Below are positions 6,113-13,807 of a stretch of DNA of 21,818 bases, one piece after another. The notes below the pieces were generated by a model. The model saw only the letters and a program-made list of their open reading frames with translations, did not search any database and had not been told where the DNA came from. The position numbers and the translations under genes are program-made. Origin of the DNA: JBBSEZ01 sp038239195 (GTDB lineage: Bacteria; Planctomycetota; Planctomycetia; Gemmatales; Gemmataceae); NCBI GenBank assembly GCA_038239195.1, contig JBBSEZ010000133.1:1-21818 (forward strand). The letters are read 5' to 3'. How positions within the stretch are numbered: position 1 is the stretch's first letter; each line of letters begins with the position of its first letter.

Positions 6113-8736
6113 TACCCGTTTACGAAGAACTCGGGCGAGGCCTCCAAGCCGATACGGATGCTGATGGCGTCCAGGTTGGAGAAGGCCCAGCCGTTGAGGC
6201 CCGTGGGGCCCTCCGGCCGGTGCAGCAGCACGTTGTAGTACGCCTCCACCAGGTCCGTGCGGTGCTCCGACGACTGCTGAATCCCCAGCGCCACCTGCTG
6301 CCGCGTCAGTTGCGGCGGCGCGGCGTTCAGCGCGTTGACCCAGGGGGCCACCTCGCCGGGGCTGGCGGTGCGGCCGAGCAGCACGAGGTAGAGGGCCTGC
6401 ACGTAGCGCTCCTGCGGGGTGCCCGAGGAGACGAGGCCCTGCGCACGGTTGAAGAACTCCATGCCGACGGGGTCGCCCAGGAGGTTGCTGAGCACCTGCT
6501 CCCCGGTTGCCCCTTGTTCGAGTTGGCCCACCCAGCCGAGCTCCTCGCCGTTCTGGGCGGGGCGGCCCAGATAGGCCCGATACCACGACTGCACCAGCCG
6601 GTCGAACGCCTCGTGCGAGCGGGCGATGCCGGCACTGACGTTTGCCGGCGAGCCGCCGGGGCCGTTGAGCGCCGCCACCCAGCCGTCCAGTTCCGCCTTC
6701 GAGCCGGCCCGGCCGAGCTCGTCCAGGTAGAGCGCCTGCACGAACCGCTCCTGCGCCGTCAGGCCCGCGAAGGCGGTGGCCCGGTCCGCCGTGTCCGGTC
6801 CCGCGAAGTCGTTCGCGGCGACGGCGCCGTTGACGTTGATCGTCTGGACGTTGCTGTAGGTCAGCGTCAGAGGGTCGGCGAAGAAGACGCTCCCGGGCGA
6901 GAAGAACAGGGCCTGGCCCTGGGCCCCAATCGTCAGCGCGTTGGCCCCCGGACCGCCGACGAAGTGGACGGCGACGGTCGCCTGCGAGGCCGAAGCCACC
7001 TTGTTCACGGTGACCTGGTTGTTGCCGCCCCCGGTGAACGTGAGCGACGCGACGTTGGACAGGACCACCGGCGGCTGACCGCTGATGACGTAGGTGACCG
7101 AGCTGCCGTCCACCGTAACAGTGAGCGCCTGCCCGGCCGGGACGAACGGGCCCTCGAAGGCGCCGACGTCGACGGAGGCACCAGAGACGCGGGCGAAGCC
7201 GGGGCCGCGCTGGTCGGTGGTCGTTCCCGGCGGCAGGGAGGCGTTGCTGCCGTTGTCGAGGGCCGGGCTGCCCGGCAGCAGGGCGATCGTCTGCGTGGGG
7301 CCGCCGTGGTCCGCGAGGCCGGCAGGGTCGAGCAGCGGGTCGGCGGCGCTGATGAAGCCGAAATTGCCGGTGCCGCTCCCGAGGTTGCGGATCAAATTGT
7401 AGCCCCCGCTGAACGAGACGCCGCTGCTCCCGTCGGTGGCGAAGTCGCTGACGGAGTTGTCCGTCTGGCCGAGGATGGCGTTGTTGATGACGGCGGAAGT
7501 GGTGCCGCCGGTCGAGGACAGGTAGACGTCCCGGCCGCCGACGTTCGCCCCCTCTCCGGCGTCGGCCCGGACGGTGTTGCTGGTCAGGGTGCTGTTGGTG
7601 ATGGTGAGCATGCCATCCGCGACAAAGATGGCCCCGCCGAAACCGCTCCCGGCGGAGCTCGCGTGCGTGCCGTTGTCGCCGACACCGCCCTCACCGCCGG
7701 TCACGGAGTTGTTCACCAGGGTGCTGTTGGTGATGGTCACCGAGCCGTGCTCGCCGAAAATGGCGCCGCCCAGGGCGGCCCCGCCGCCGCCGCCGTAACT
7801 GCCGCCGGCGCCGCCGGCGAAGCCAGCATTCCCTGCGGAACCACCCCCGCCGCCCCCGCCGCCGACGCCGCCGAGGCCGCCCTGGAAGCCCGGGTCGGAG
7901 CCGCCGCCCCCGCCGCCGCCGGGGCCGCCGCCGCCGCCGTAGCCGCCGCCGTAGCCGCCGCCGTAGCCGCCGGCGAAGCCCCCGGCGCCGCCCCCGCCGA
8001 AGCCCCCGGCGCCGCCGCCGCCGTAACTGAAGCCGGGGCTGCCGTTCGGGCCGCCGGCGCTCTGGCCGGCGCCGCTGCCGCCGAGGCCCCCGCCCCCACC
8101 GCCGTAGCTGAGGCTATTCACGCCAACTCCGCCGTTGCCGCCGACGGCGGCGTCCCCGGTGAAGGTGACCCCTTGCACGCCGAGCGTGCCCTGGTTGTAG
8201 ATGGCACCGCCGAGGCCCGCCGCGCCGCCCCCGCCGACCTGGCCGTCGCCGCCGTTACCGCCCTGGGCCAGGCCGTTGAACAGAGTGAGGTTGGACAGGC
8301 TCAGGCCCTGCCCGGCCTCGACGAAGAAGAAGCGGAAGGCGTTCGGCCCGGCGCGGGCGATGGTCTGGCCGCTGCCGAGGATCGTCAGCGGCTTCAGCAC
8401 GTCGAAGGCGGTAGGGCCGGGGATCGTGCCGGTCGCCGGATTCAGGAAGGTGGTCAGGTAAACGACGCCCTTGGCCAGGGAGGGGTCGAAGTCGATGGTG
8501 TTGGAGGTTTCCGCGTTGCCGTTGGCCGTGAGGATGGCATCGCGCAACGTGCCCGTGCCGGCGTCGGCCAGGCTGATGACGTGCAGCAACGCCGGCGCCA
8601 GGCGGTCCTCCAGCGCCTCGAGGCGGGGGCGGAACCGGGCCCCGAGGACGGGCGTTCGCGGCCGCCCCCACTCCGCCAGGAAGCGGTACAGAGAGCGGAT
8701 CGGAAGCGCGGCATGCCCGAACGGAAACTTACTCAC
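6112..8736 (-). CDS. Large glycine-rich surface protein with planctomycete LEALEDR motif and DUF4214 domains
   Basis: The 874-aa protein has FRPRLEALEDRLAP at residues 35-48, the planctomycete N-terminal motif of extracytoplasmic proteins. Next is a choice-of-anchor-Q-like beta region (GTLRDAILTANGN near 60; SSVDVGAFE-type end near 530), interrupted by a Gly-rich stretch at about 160-330 with GGGY repeats. The C-terminal 220 residues (from about 654) hold DUF4214 repeats (QERFVQALYLDELGR, FDRLVQSWYRAYLGR, QERYVQALYLVLLGR). The role is probably extracellular or cell-surface binding; no enzyme site is seen. The start is a GTG: its first two bases overlap the upstream glycosyltransferase stop (GTGA), AAGGAG at 8745-8750 lies 8 nt upstream, and no ATG fits. 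Translation is therefore likely coupled to the glycosyltransferase. The precise domain borders are approximate. Confidence 0.82.
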   Translation of the reverse strand: MSKFPFGHAALPIRSLYRFLAEWGRPRTPVLGARFRPRLEALEDRLAPALLHVISLADAGTGTLRDAILTANGNAETSNTIDFDPSLAKGVVYLTTFLNPATGTIPGPTAFDVLKPLTILGSGQTIARAGPNAFRFFFVEAGQGLSLSNLTLFNGLAQGGNGGDGQVGGGGAAGLGGAIYNQGTLGVQGVTFTGDAAVGGNGGVGVNSLSYGGGGGGLGGSGAGQSAGGPNGSPGFSYGGGGAGGFGGGGAGGFAGGYGGGYGGGYGGGGGPGGGGGGGSDPGFQGGLGGVGGGGGGGGSAGNAGFAGGAGGSYGGGGGAALGGAIFGEHGSVTITNSTLVNNSVTGGEGGVGDNGTHASSAGSGFGGAIFVADGMLTITNSTLTSNTVRADAGEGANVGGRDVYLSSTGGTTSAVINNAILGQTDNSVSDFATDGSSGVSFSGGYNLIRNLGSGTGNFGFISAADPLLDPAGLADHGGPTQTIALLPGSPALDNGSNASLPPGTTTDQRGPGFARVSGASVDVGAFEGPFVPAGQALTVTVDGSSVTYVISGQPPVVLSNVASLTFTGGGNNQVTVNKVASASQATVAVHFVGGPGANALTIGAQGQALFFSPGSVFFADPLTLTYSNVQTINVNGAVAANDFAGPDTADRATAFAGLTAQERFVQALYLDELGRAGSKAELDGWVAALNGPGGSPANVSAGIARSHEAFDRLVQSWYRAYLGRPAQNGEELGWVGQLEQGATGEQVLSNLLGDPVGMEFFNRAQGLVSSGTPQERYVQALYLVLLGRTASPGEVAPWVNALNAAPPQLTRQQVALGIQQSSEHRTDLVEAYYNVLLHRPEGPTGLNGWAFSNLDAISIRIGLEASPEFFVNG
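7930..7965 (-). repeat. Three exact 12-nt tandem copies coding GGGY repeats
   Basis: The plus-strand unit GCCGCCGCCGTA occurs three times in a row (7930, 7942, 7954), inside a longer GCC-rich tract (about 7750-8260) that codes the glycine-rich part of the surface protein. Such tracts can vary in copy number by slippage. Confidence 0.85.
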
Positions 8737-9977
8737 GCGAGAGGCTCCTTCGAGGTTCCAAAGACGGCGGGAGAGATCGGGCCTGCGGGGCCCTCCAGCA
8801 AACGTTCGCAGTGGGCGACGATGGCCGGCAGCGGGGCCCAGGGGCCGCGCGCCGCAACGGTTCCCGCCACCTCGCGCGCGCGGCGGGCGAAGCGCGGCTC
8901 GACGAGCAACTGCCGCAGCCCTTCGCCGACGTCGGCGGCGGGGAACTGGCCGCTGAGGCAGTGGGCCACGCCCAGCGCATGCAAGCGCCGGCCGTTCAGC
9001 AACTGTTCCAGGTGGGCGGGGAACAGCAGTTGCGGCCGGCCGGCCGCCAGCGCGGCCTGGATCAGGCCCGTGTTGCCCTGACTCACGATCGCCGCCGACT
9101 GCGCCAGCATTTCGTCGAGCGGGGCGGGCCGGTCGAACACCTCCAGCCCCAGGCGCCGCAGCCGGTCGCGCGCCTCGGGGGGCGCGCCCCGGACGTAGGC
9201 CCGGCCGGGGAAGCCGGTGCGAGCCAGGCAGCTCAGGATCGCCTCCCAGCCGGGCATTTCCGCCGCCAGGTAGGCGAAGAAGCCGCCGCGCTCGGGAGGC
9301 GGCAGGGGGGGCCCGAGCGGCTCCAGGGGCCCCACCACGCGCTCCCGGCGGACGTCGTGGTAGGGGTCGAGCTCGGGGAGGACCGTGACGAAGCGCCCCG
9401 CCGCCTCGAAGAGCCCGGGCAGGGAGCGCGCCGGGGGCCGCCCGAGCCGCCGCTGCACCTCGTGGACGATTTCGAGCAGCCGCCCCTCCTCCACGACCGC
9501 TGGCCGCTCCGGCATCAGGAGCGGGAACGCCGGCAGGTCCGCGGGCGGCAGGAGGTAGCCGTTGCACACCAAGACGGTCGGCAGGACGGCCGAGGCGGCC
9601 AGGCACAGGGTCGGGGCGTGGTCGGCGACGACCAGGGCAGGCCGCACCAGGTCGAGCAGCGCCAGCCAGGCCTGGACCATCGCGAGCAGGTGTTCCGCGT
9701 CCGCGAAACCGTGGGTCGCCAGGATGTCGGCATAACTGCGCGCCACGAACCCCGGCGGCGCCACCCGCCCCGCCGCGGAGTAGAGGGGCGCCTGCACGAC
9801 GGGAAAGGGAGACGCGCGGAGGAGCGGCAGCGGTTCGATCAGGTCTCGGACGGCAAGGACGGGCCGCATGCCGCGCCCGGCCAGGGCGTGCGCCTGGCGC
9901 AGCAGTTGCTGAACGTGGCCCATGCCGCCGCCCAGTTCCCAGCCGATAAATACTGTTGGGGCGCCGCCGGGCATCAT
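8733..9977 (-). CDS. UDP-glycosyltransferase-like protein (GT-B fold, MGT/MurG-type)
   Basis: The 414-aa product should transfer a sugar from a nucleotide donor to an acceptor on the cytoplasmic side. The N-terminal half opens with a beta strand and a glycine loop followed by His (ELGGGMGHV, residues 14-22), typical of GT-B enzymes of families 1 and 28. The C-terminal half has SQGNTGLIQAALAAGRPQLL (about 299-318) and an H-E-Q-L block, matching the donor-binding region of macrolide/UDP-glycosyltransferases. Length is normal. Two ATGs lie next to each other (9977 and 9974); AGGAAA just upstream favours the second. Its stop overlaps the GTG start of the glycine-rich surface protein. The acceptor is unknown; the surface protein or a cell-envelope lipid are guesses. 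Confidence 0.8.
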   Translation of the reverse strand: MMPGGAPTVFIGWELGGGMGHVQQLLRQAHALAGRGMRPVLAVRDLIEPLPLLRASPFPVVQAPLYSAAGRVAPPGFVARSYADILATHGFADAEHLLAMVQAWLALLDLVRPALVVADHAPTLCLAASAVLPTVLVCNGYLLPPADLPAFPLLMPERPAVVEEGRLLEIVHEVQRRLGRPPARSLPGLFEAAGRFVTVLPELDPYHDVRRERVVGPLEPLGPPLPPPERGGFFAYLAAEMPGWEAILSCLARTGFPGRAYVRGAPPEARDRLRRLGLEVFDRPAPLDEMLAQSAAIVSQGNTGLIQAALAAGRPQLLFPAHLEQLLNGRRLHALGVAHCLSGQFPAADVGEGLRQLLVEPRFARRAREVAGTVAARGPWAPLPAIVAHCERLLEGPAGPISPAVFGTSKEPLA

Positions 9978-10024
9978 GTTTTCCTGGCCATCCAGGGCAA
10001 GGCCTGCTTCCCGCGAATGGGGAT

Positions 10025-10054
10025 AGTATGCGCGGTTTGTGAAAGGCGAGTCAA
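10025..10054 (-). promoter_or_regulatory. Sigma70-like promoter candidate for the glycosyltransferase/surface protein operon
   Basis: On the minus strand TTGACT (10054-10049) and CATACT (10030-10025) are separated by 18 bp, about 48 nt before the glycosyltransferase start. A clear TTGAC box is unusual in this GC-rich DNA. Confidence 0.4.
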
Positions 10055-10115
10055 GGGCCCCAAGGAGAGATTACGTCTGCGCCGCGGACGGAGTGGTGGG
10101 CGCGCGCCGCGTGAA

Positions 10116-10136
10116 CCACCGGGATGGTCCCGGTGG
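10116..10136 (-). terminator. Hairpin following a minus-strand gene remnant
   Basis: Exact 9-bp arms (CCACCGGGA 10116-10124 and TCCCGGTGG 10128-10136) surround a 3-nt loop. On the minus strand it starts 2 nt after a TAA stop (10140-10138), where a terminator would be expected. Confidence 0.45.
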
Positions 10137-10137
10137 C

Positions 10138-10310
10138 TTACGTCGCGAGCCTCTGCGCGTCGAGCGCCACCGCGAGCGCCTCGCCCTCTTGGGGCGCGAA
10201 TCAGGGCGCGGCGCCCCCGCCGAGTTTGCCCCCTTGCAGAACCTCCCGCAGCCGTTCGACCGGAGGAGCACCGCGGTCAATGGTTACTCCCCGTCGGGGG
10301 CGACGAGAGG
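10138..10310 (-). pseudogene. 3' remnant of an unrecognised gene with an internal stop
   Basis: One minus-strand frame reads as normal protein on both sides of a single TGA: GVTIDRGAPPVERLREVLQG upstream, and FAPQEGEALAVALDAQRLAT before a final TAA at 10138. Third positions are almost all G or C across the stop. The hairpin just after the TAA supports a former gene end. A CGA-to-TGA change would explain the internal stop. No start and no 5' part is visible. The family was not recognised. Confidence 0.3.
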
Positions 10311-10615
10311 ATTGCTCCCCCGCATCCTACAACCTGGGGGGCGACGGGGGGGAGGAAAAACCTGGAAATGAAGGACACAATGGGCCCTTTGGGCGCTTTC
10401 GGGGAGGGGCGAGCTCGCCCTCGCGCGCCGCCAAGCCGGCCGGCCTCCGACGGCGACCGGCCGCCTCCGGGCTCCTTGCCACGCCCCCACGCGCCTGGGT
10501 CAGCAACCAGGTGAAGAGCGCCGCCCTACTTGGTAGAATAAGGCAGGCGCCTGCCGGGGCGGCCACCCGACCCGCCGCCCCACCCGGCCTGTCGTCAAGA
10601 TCGAGGATCGTCCCC
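10311..10615. other. Non-coding stretch upstream of the truncated kinase
   Basis: No convincing gene is seen on either strand: open frames here read as low-complexity Arg/Pro/Gly. TAGAAT at 10534-10539 is a possible -10 box about 77 nt before the kinase start, without a matching -35. Confidence 0.4.
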
Positions 10616-11390
10616 ATGTCCTTCCCATCCACGGACAGCGCGCCCGTCCTCGGCCTGGAGAGCGGGCCCGTCGCGGCCGACGGCACGCGCCCCACCCTGG
10701 GCACCTTTTCCCCCTCGGCTGGGGGGGAATTGCTGTCCCCGCCCGTGGCCCCCGGTTACGAGGTTTTTGAAGTACTCGGGCGCGGGGGCATGGGCGTCGT
10801 CTACCGGGCCCGGCAACTGAGCCTCAACCGGCCCGTCGCCCTGAAGGTGCTCGTCGCCGGCCATCAAGCGGACGCCGAAGCCCTGGCGCGCTTTCGCGCC
10901 GAGGCTGAGGCCGTCGGCCGCCTCGAACACGCCAACATCGTCCGCATCTACGAGGTGGGCCAGGCGAACGGGCAACCCTACCTGGCCCTGGAACTGGTCG
11001 CCGGCAGCACCCTGGCCCACAAGCTGGGCGGGGCGCCCCAACCCGCCGACGAGGCCGCCCGCCTGGTGCTGGCCCTGGCGCGGGCCGTCCACTTTGCCCA
11101 CCGGCAGGGCATCCTGCACCGCGACCTGAAACCGGGCAACGTGCTGATGACGCCGGAGGGCGCCCCCAAGATCGCTGACTTCGGCCTCGCCAAGCAACTG
11201 GGCGAAAGCAAGGGGCTCACCCGGACCGGGGAGATCATGGGCACCCCGAGCTACGTGGCCCCGGAACAGGCCACGGAGACGACCAAGCACTTCGGCCCGG
11301 GCGTGGACGTTTACGCCCTCGGCGCCATCCGGTACGAGATGCTGACGGGCCGGCCCCCTTTCCTGGCCGAAAGCCCGCTGGAGACCGTTG
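10616..11390 (+). pseudogene. Truncated PknB-like Ser/Thr protein kinase
   Basis: From the ATG at 10616 the frame encodes about 50 lead residues, then a kinase domain: glycine loop GRGGMGVVY (55-63), VALK lysine K77, HRDLKPGN (D170, K172), DFG (188-190), an APE-like segment, and DVYALGAIRYEMLTGRPPF. All catalytic residues are present. Homology stops near residue 258 (about 11390), so the last C-lobe helices (subdomains X-XI) and the usual downstream sensor region are missing. The frame then continues through unrelated low-complexity residues and a hairpin repeat into the HlyC-like gene without a stop, giving an apparent 741-aa fusion up to 12841. I read it as a broken kinase gene, since planctomycete kinases of this type are normally much longer, and the joining segment looks non-coding. 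Confidence 0.7.
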
Positions 11391-11444
11391 ACGGCCCGCT
11401 GATGCCCTGGGAGCAAGGGCGAGGCAACGATTCCGGTAAGGCCC

Positions 11445-11494
11445 CGCTGAGCCGCAAGCGGCGGCCCTCGAAGTGTGCCGCTCGAGGCTTGGCG
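11445..11494. repeat. Imperfect hairpin sharing an 18-bp repeat with 4102-4119
   Basis: Arms 11445-11462 and 11477-11494 pair at 14 of 18 positions. Bases 11450-11467 are identical to 4102-4119 in the hairpin after the phosphofructokinase gene. It lies about 55 nt after kinase homology ends and may act as a terminator for the transcript coming from the kinase. Confidence 0.55.
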
Positions 11495-11549
11495 ATCACC
11501 GACCCCGGCAATCTGGCCACACCCAGGAGTAACGCCCGGCGGGCCGCCG

Positions 11550-11578
11550 TTGGTCCCGCGCCGGCATTCTGCTACCAT
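11550..11578 (+). promoter_or_regulatory. Sigma70-like promoter candidate for the HlyC/CNNM gene
   Basis: TTGGTC (11550-11555) and TACCAT (11573-11578) have ideal 17-bp spacing, about 78 nt upstream of the GTG start. The -35 hexamer equals the one proposed before the phosphofructokinase gene. This supports expression of the transporter independent of the kinase remnant. Confidence 0.4.
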
Positions 11579-11600
11579 GCAACGATCGCTCGCAAGCATC

Positions 11601-11628
11601 GAGTGGGTGGGCCTTACGCCATCCACTC
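11601..11628 (+). other. Leader hairpin between promoter and start of the HlyC/CNNM gene
   Basis: A 10-bp stem with one G-T pair (11601-11610 with 11619-11628) encloses an 8-nt loop. It sits just before the ribosome-binding purine run (about 11636-11646). No known riboswitch class was recognised. Confidence 0.3.
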
Positions 11629-11656
11629 CCGCCTGGGGAGGAGGAAACGCATCATC

Positions 11657-12841
11657 GTGTTCGCAGTCGGGGAGGGTGGCCTGGGGGCCTGGGACGTAAT
11701 GGCCCTGGTGACGGTCCCGGCCCTCGTGGTTCTCAACGGCCTGTTCGTCGCCGCGGAGTTTGCCCTCGTTTCGGTCCGCAAGACGAGGATCGAGGAGTTG
11801 GTCGCCCAGGGCGTCCAAGGTGCCCGCGCGGTCGAGGCCGCCATGAAAGGCCTCGATCGCTCCATCGCCGCGACGCAACTCGGCATCACCCTGGCGAGCA
11901 TCGGCCTCGGCTCGCTCGGGGAGCCGGCGCTGGCGCGCCTGCTCCGGCCGCTCTTCGGCTTCGTGCCCGCCGACTGGCAACGCTTCACCGCGCACTCCGC
12001 CGCCACCATCCTCGCCTTTGCCCTGATCACGTTCCTGCACGTCGTCTTCGGCGAGCTGATCCCCAAGTCGCTGGCCATCCAGACGTCGGACAAGACGGCC
12101 CTGTGGCTGTCCCGCCCCTTGCTCGTCTTCGCCGCCCTGACGCGCCCCCTCATCCTGCTGATGAACGGCACCGGCGGGCTCATCCTGCGCCGCCTCGGCT
12201 ACCGGCCCGTGAGCGGGGAAGAGATGGTCCACTCCGTCGAGGAACTGCTGCTCTTGATCGAGGACACGGAGGAGGCGGGCATCCTCGACGCCGAGCAGGC
12301 CGAGCTGGTGGAAAACGTGTTCCACCTCTCCGGCAAGTTCGTCCGCGACTGCATGGTGCCGCGCGAGAAGATGGCGAGCATGGAGCTGTGTACGCCCCCG
12401 GAAAAGGTGCTCGAGGCTGTGCGCACCGGCGCGCACACGCGCATGCCGATCTACGAGGGCGAGCCGAACCAAATCGTCGGCATCGTCAACACCAAGGACC
12501 TGTTCTACCTCTTCAGCCTGCAAGGCGTGGTGGTGTTGCAGGACGCGCTCTACCCCGCGCTGTTCCTGAAGCCCGACGAGAACATCGCCAACGCGCTGCG
12601 GCTGTTCCGCAAGGCGCGACGGCCGATGGCGCTGGTGCGCGACGAGGAGGGCGTCATTTTGGGGCTCATCACGCTGGAGGACGTGCTGGAGGAGATCGTC
12701 GGCGACATCGAGGACGAGCACGACCAGCCGAGGCCGAGGTTGCGCCGGCGGTTTCCGGGCTTGCCGCGCGGGGCGACGGACAAGCCGAGCGCGAACCGGC
12801 CGGGAGGCCCGGGCCAGCGCATCCCCGAGCGCTTCGATTAA
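11657..12841 (+). CDS. HlyC/CorC (CNNM) family membrane transporter, lacking C-terminal CorC_HlyC domain
   Basis: The 394-aa inner-membrane protein begins with a CNNM/DUF21 domain: a first helix (MALVTVPALVVLNGLFVAAE), the cytosolic SVRKTRIEEL segment, ATQLGITLASIGLGSLGEPA, and further helices to about residue 185. A CBS pair follows (about 220-355: DCMVPREKMASMEL, RMPIYEG, VGIVNTKDLFY, LGLITLEDVLEEIVGDIEDE). Relatives are linked to Mg2+/Co2+ efflux. The usual C-terminal CorC_HlyC domain is absent: the protein ends in about 40 basic, Pro/Arg-rich residues. The GTG at 11657 is preferred because GGAGGAGGAAA lies about 10 nt upstream and the first helix is then complete; an ATG at 11699 is the alternative but has no suitably spaced RBS. 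The frame is open far upstream into a truncated kinase, so an automated call may merge the two. Confidence 0.8.
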   Translation: MFAVGEGGLGAWDVMALVTVPALVVLNGLFVAAEFALVSVRKTRIEELVAQGVQGARAVEAAMKGLDRSIAATQLGITLASIGLGSLGEPALARLLRPLFGFVPADWQRFTAHSAATILAFALITFLHVVFGELIPKSLAIQTSDKTALWLSRPLLVFAALTRPLILLMNGTGGLILRRLGYRPVSGEEMVHSVEELLLLIEDTEEAGILDAEQAELVENVFHLSGKFVRDCMVPREKMASMELCTPPEKVLEAVRTGAHTRMPIYEGEPNQIVGIVNTKDLFYLFSLQGVVVLQDALYPALFLKPDENIANALRLFRKARRPMALVRDEEGVILGLITLEDVLEEIVGDIEDEHDQPRPRLRRRFPGLPRGATDKPSANRPGGPGQRIPERFD

Positions 12842-13087
12842 CAACCCGCGCGCATCTCCTGAAGACCGGGGGGCCGCTCGCCGTCGGGGCGCAAGCGCGG
12901 GCCTTCGAGGCGCTACGGGCCAGTTGCCTGGCGCGACGAACTGGAGCAACCGGGGGCGTGCAGTCGCGCAGGTCGAGAAAGCGGCGCAGGACCGGGCTGG
13001 CCGCGAACGCCTCCCAGAGGCCCTGGCGCAGGGCATTGCCGTCGTGCAGATGTTCCGCGGCGGTACGCCGGGGTGCGCATCGTGTAA
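12842..13087. other. Intergenic, probably degraded coding DNA
   Basis: No intact gene. The minus strand at about 12960-13052 reads as a protein-like piece (LHDGNALRQGLWEAFAASPV) with G/C-rich third positions but no start or family match. It may be another gene fragment. Confidence 0.35.
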
Positions 13088-13590
13088 GAGGGGCCGACGC
13101 TGGTCCTGGTCCTCGATGCCCACGACGCCCACTCCGGTCCATTCACTGTAGAAGAACTGTTGCCCTACGGGCCCGCCGAGGGAGACCACCGACTCTCCCG
13201 ACTCCAGCCCTGGGCCGAACGACACCTCCTGACCCTCCGCTCCCTCCTCGGCAAGACCGTCCGGCCCCTCGACTTCCACGACGACCGCCTCGCCGACCTT
13301 CTGGGCCCCCTCGCCTGCGTGTGCTGACGGTGTTGCAGTGGGAGGTGCGACGCAAGTTGCACCAGAGCGGGGAGGTGCTGCGCGACGTGTGCCCTGGCCA
13401 GCCGGGGCGGAAGACGAGCAGGCCCAGCGCCGAGTTGCTGCTGGAGGCGTTCAAGGGGATCAGCCTGACCGTGGTGAAGGTGGCAGGACGCCTCACCGCC
13501 CTGCTCGCCCTCTTGTCCCCCCTGCAAACCAAACTGCTCTATTTGTGGAGTTTCCCCTCCGAATTGTATCACCTCCTCGGGCGGCGATCT
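13088..13590 (+). mobile_element. Remnant of an IS1634-like transposase with a large internal deletion
   Basis: Two fragments in different frames lie side by side. The first (13088-13327) contains EGDHRLSRLQPWAERHLL and DFHDDRLADLL, matching the N-terminal region (GDHR...W...DDRL) of IS1634-type transposases. The second (from 13321) gives RVLTVLQWEVRRKL, RKTSRPSAELLLEAFKGIS and LSPLQTKLL, matching the C-terminal end of the same type. About 300 or more central residues with the catalytic DDE core are absent, and the frame changes at the junction (13321-13327), so it cannot be active. No terminal inverted repeats or target duplication were found. The family call is from remembered motifs, not a search. 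Confidence 0.55.
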
Positions 13591-13807
13591 ACCGCTCGCG
13601 CCTGCCGAACGCCTGCGTCAGCGTCATCGTACGGGTGGGATACGACGTGGCCGCCTCCTGCGGAATGTTCTTCGGACCAGAGGGGCCCGGTCGCGGGACG
13701 AATTGAGCGGATGCGGACCGGCGGTGAGGATCGGCGCTGACGGGGCTTCCAGCCTTCCAGAGATTGGAGGGACGAGGCTCCGCCTGGAGCACGGTTCCGC
13801 CCGCCGC
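13591..13807. other. Non-coding stretch after the transposase remnant
   Basis: No gene recognised. The end (about 13745-13795) has a short imperfect palindromic sequence of the kind that recurs between planctomycete genes; its dispersed nature cannot be shown inside this window. Confidence 0.3.

Noticed and set aside
7750..8260. GCC-rich repeats as a possible CRISPR or satellite array
   Set aside because: Period and phase match glycine codons of the surface protein; there are no unique spacers.
6220..9081. Very long open frame on the plus strand opposite the surface protein and glycosyltransferase genes
   Set aside because: It is an antisense shadow in GC-rich DNA: low-complexity Ala/Val/Arg-rich translation with no family motif, while the minus strand has clear domains and ribosome-binding sites.
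10039..10371. Plus-strand frame before the kinase as a small gene
   Set aside because: The composition is Arg/Pro/Gly-rich without motifs, the ATG lacks an RBS, and a better coding signal lies on the minus strand.
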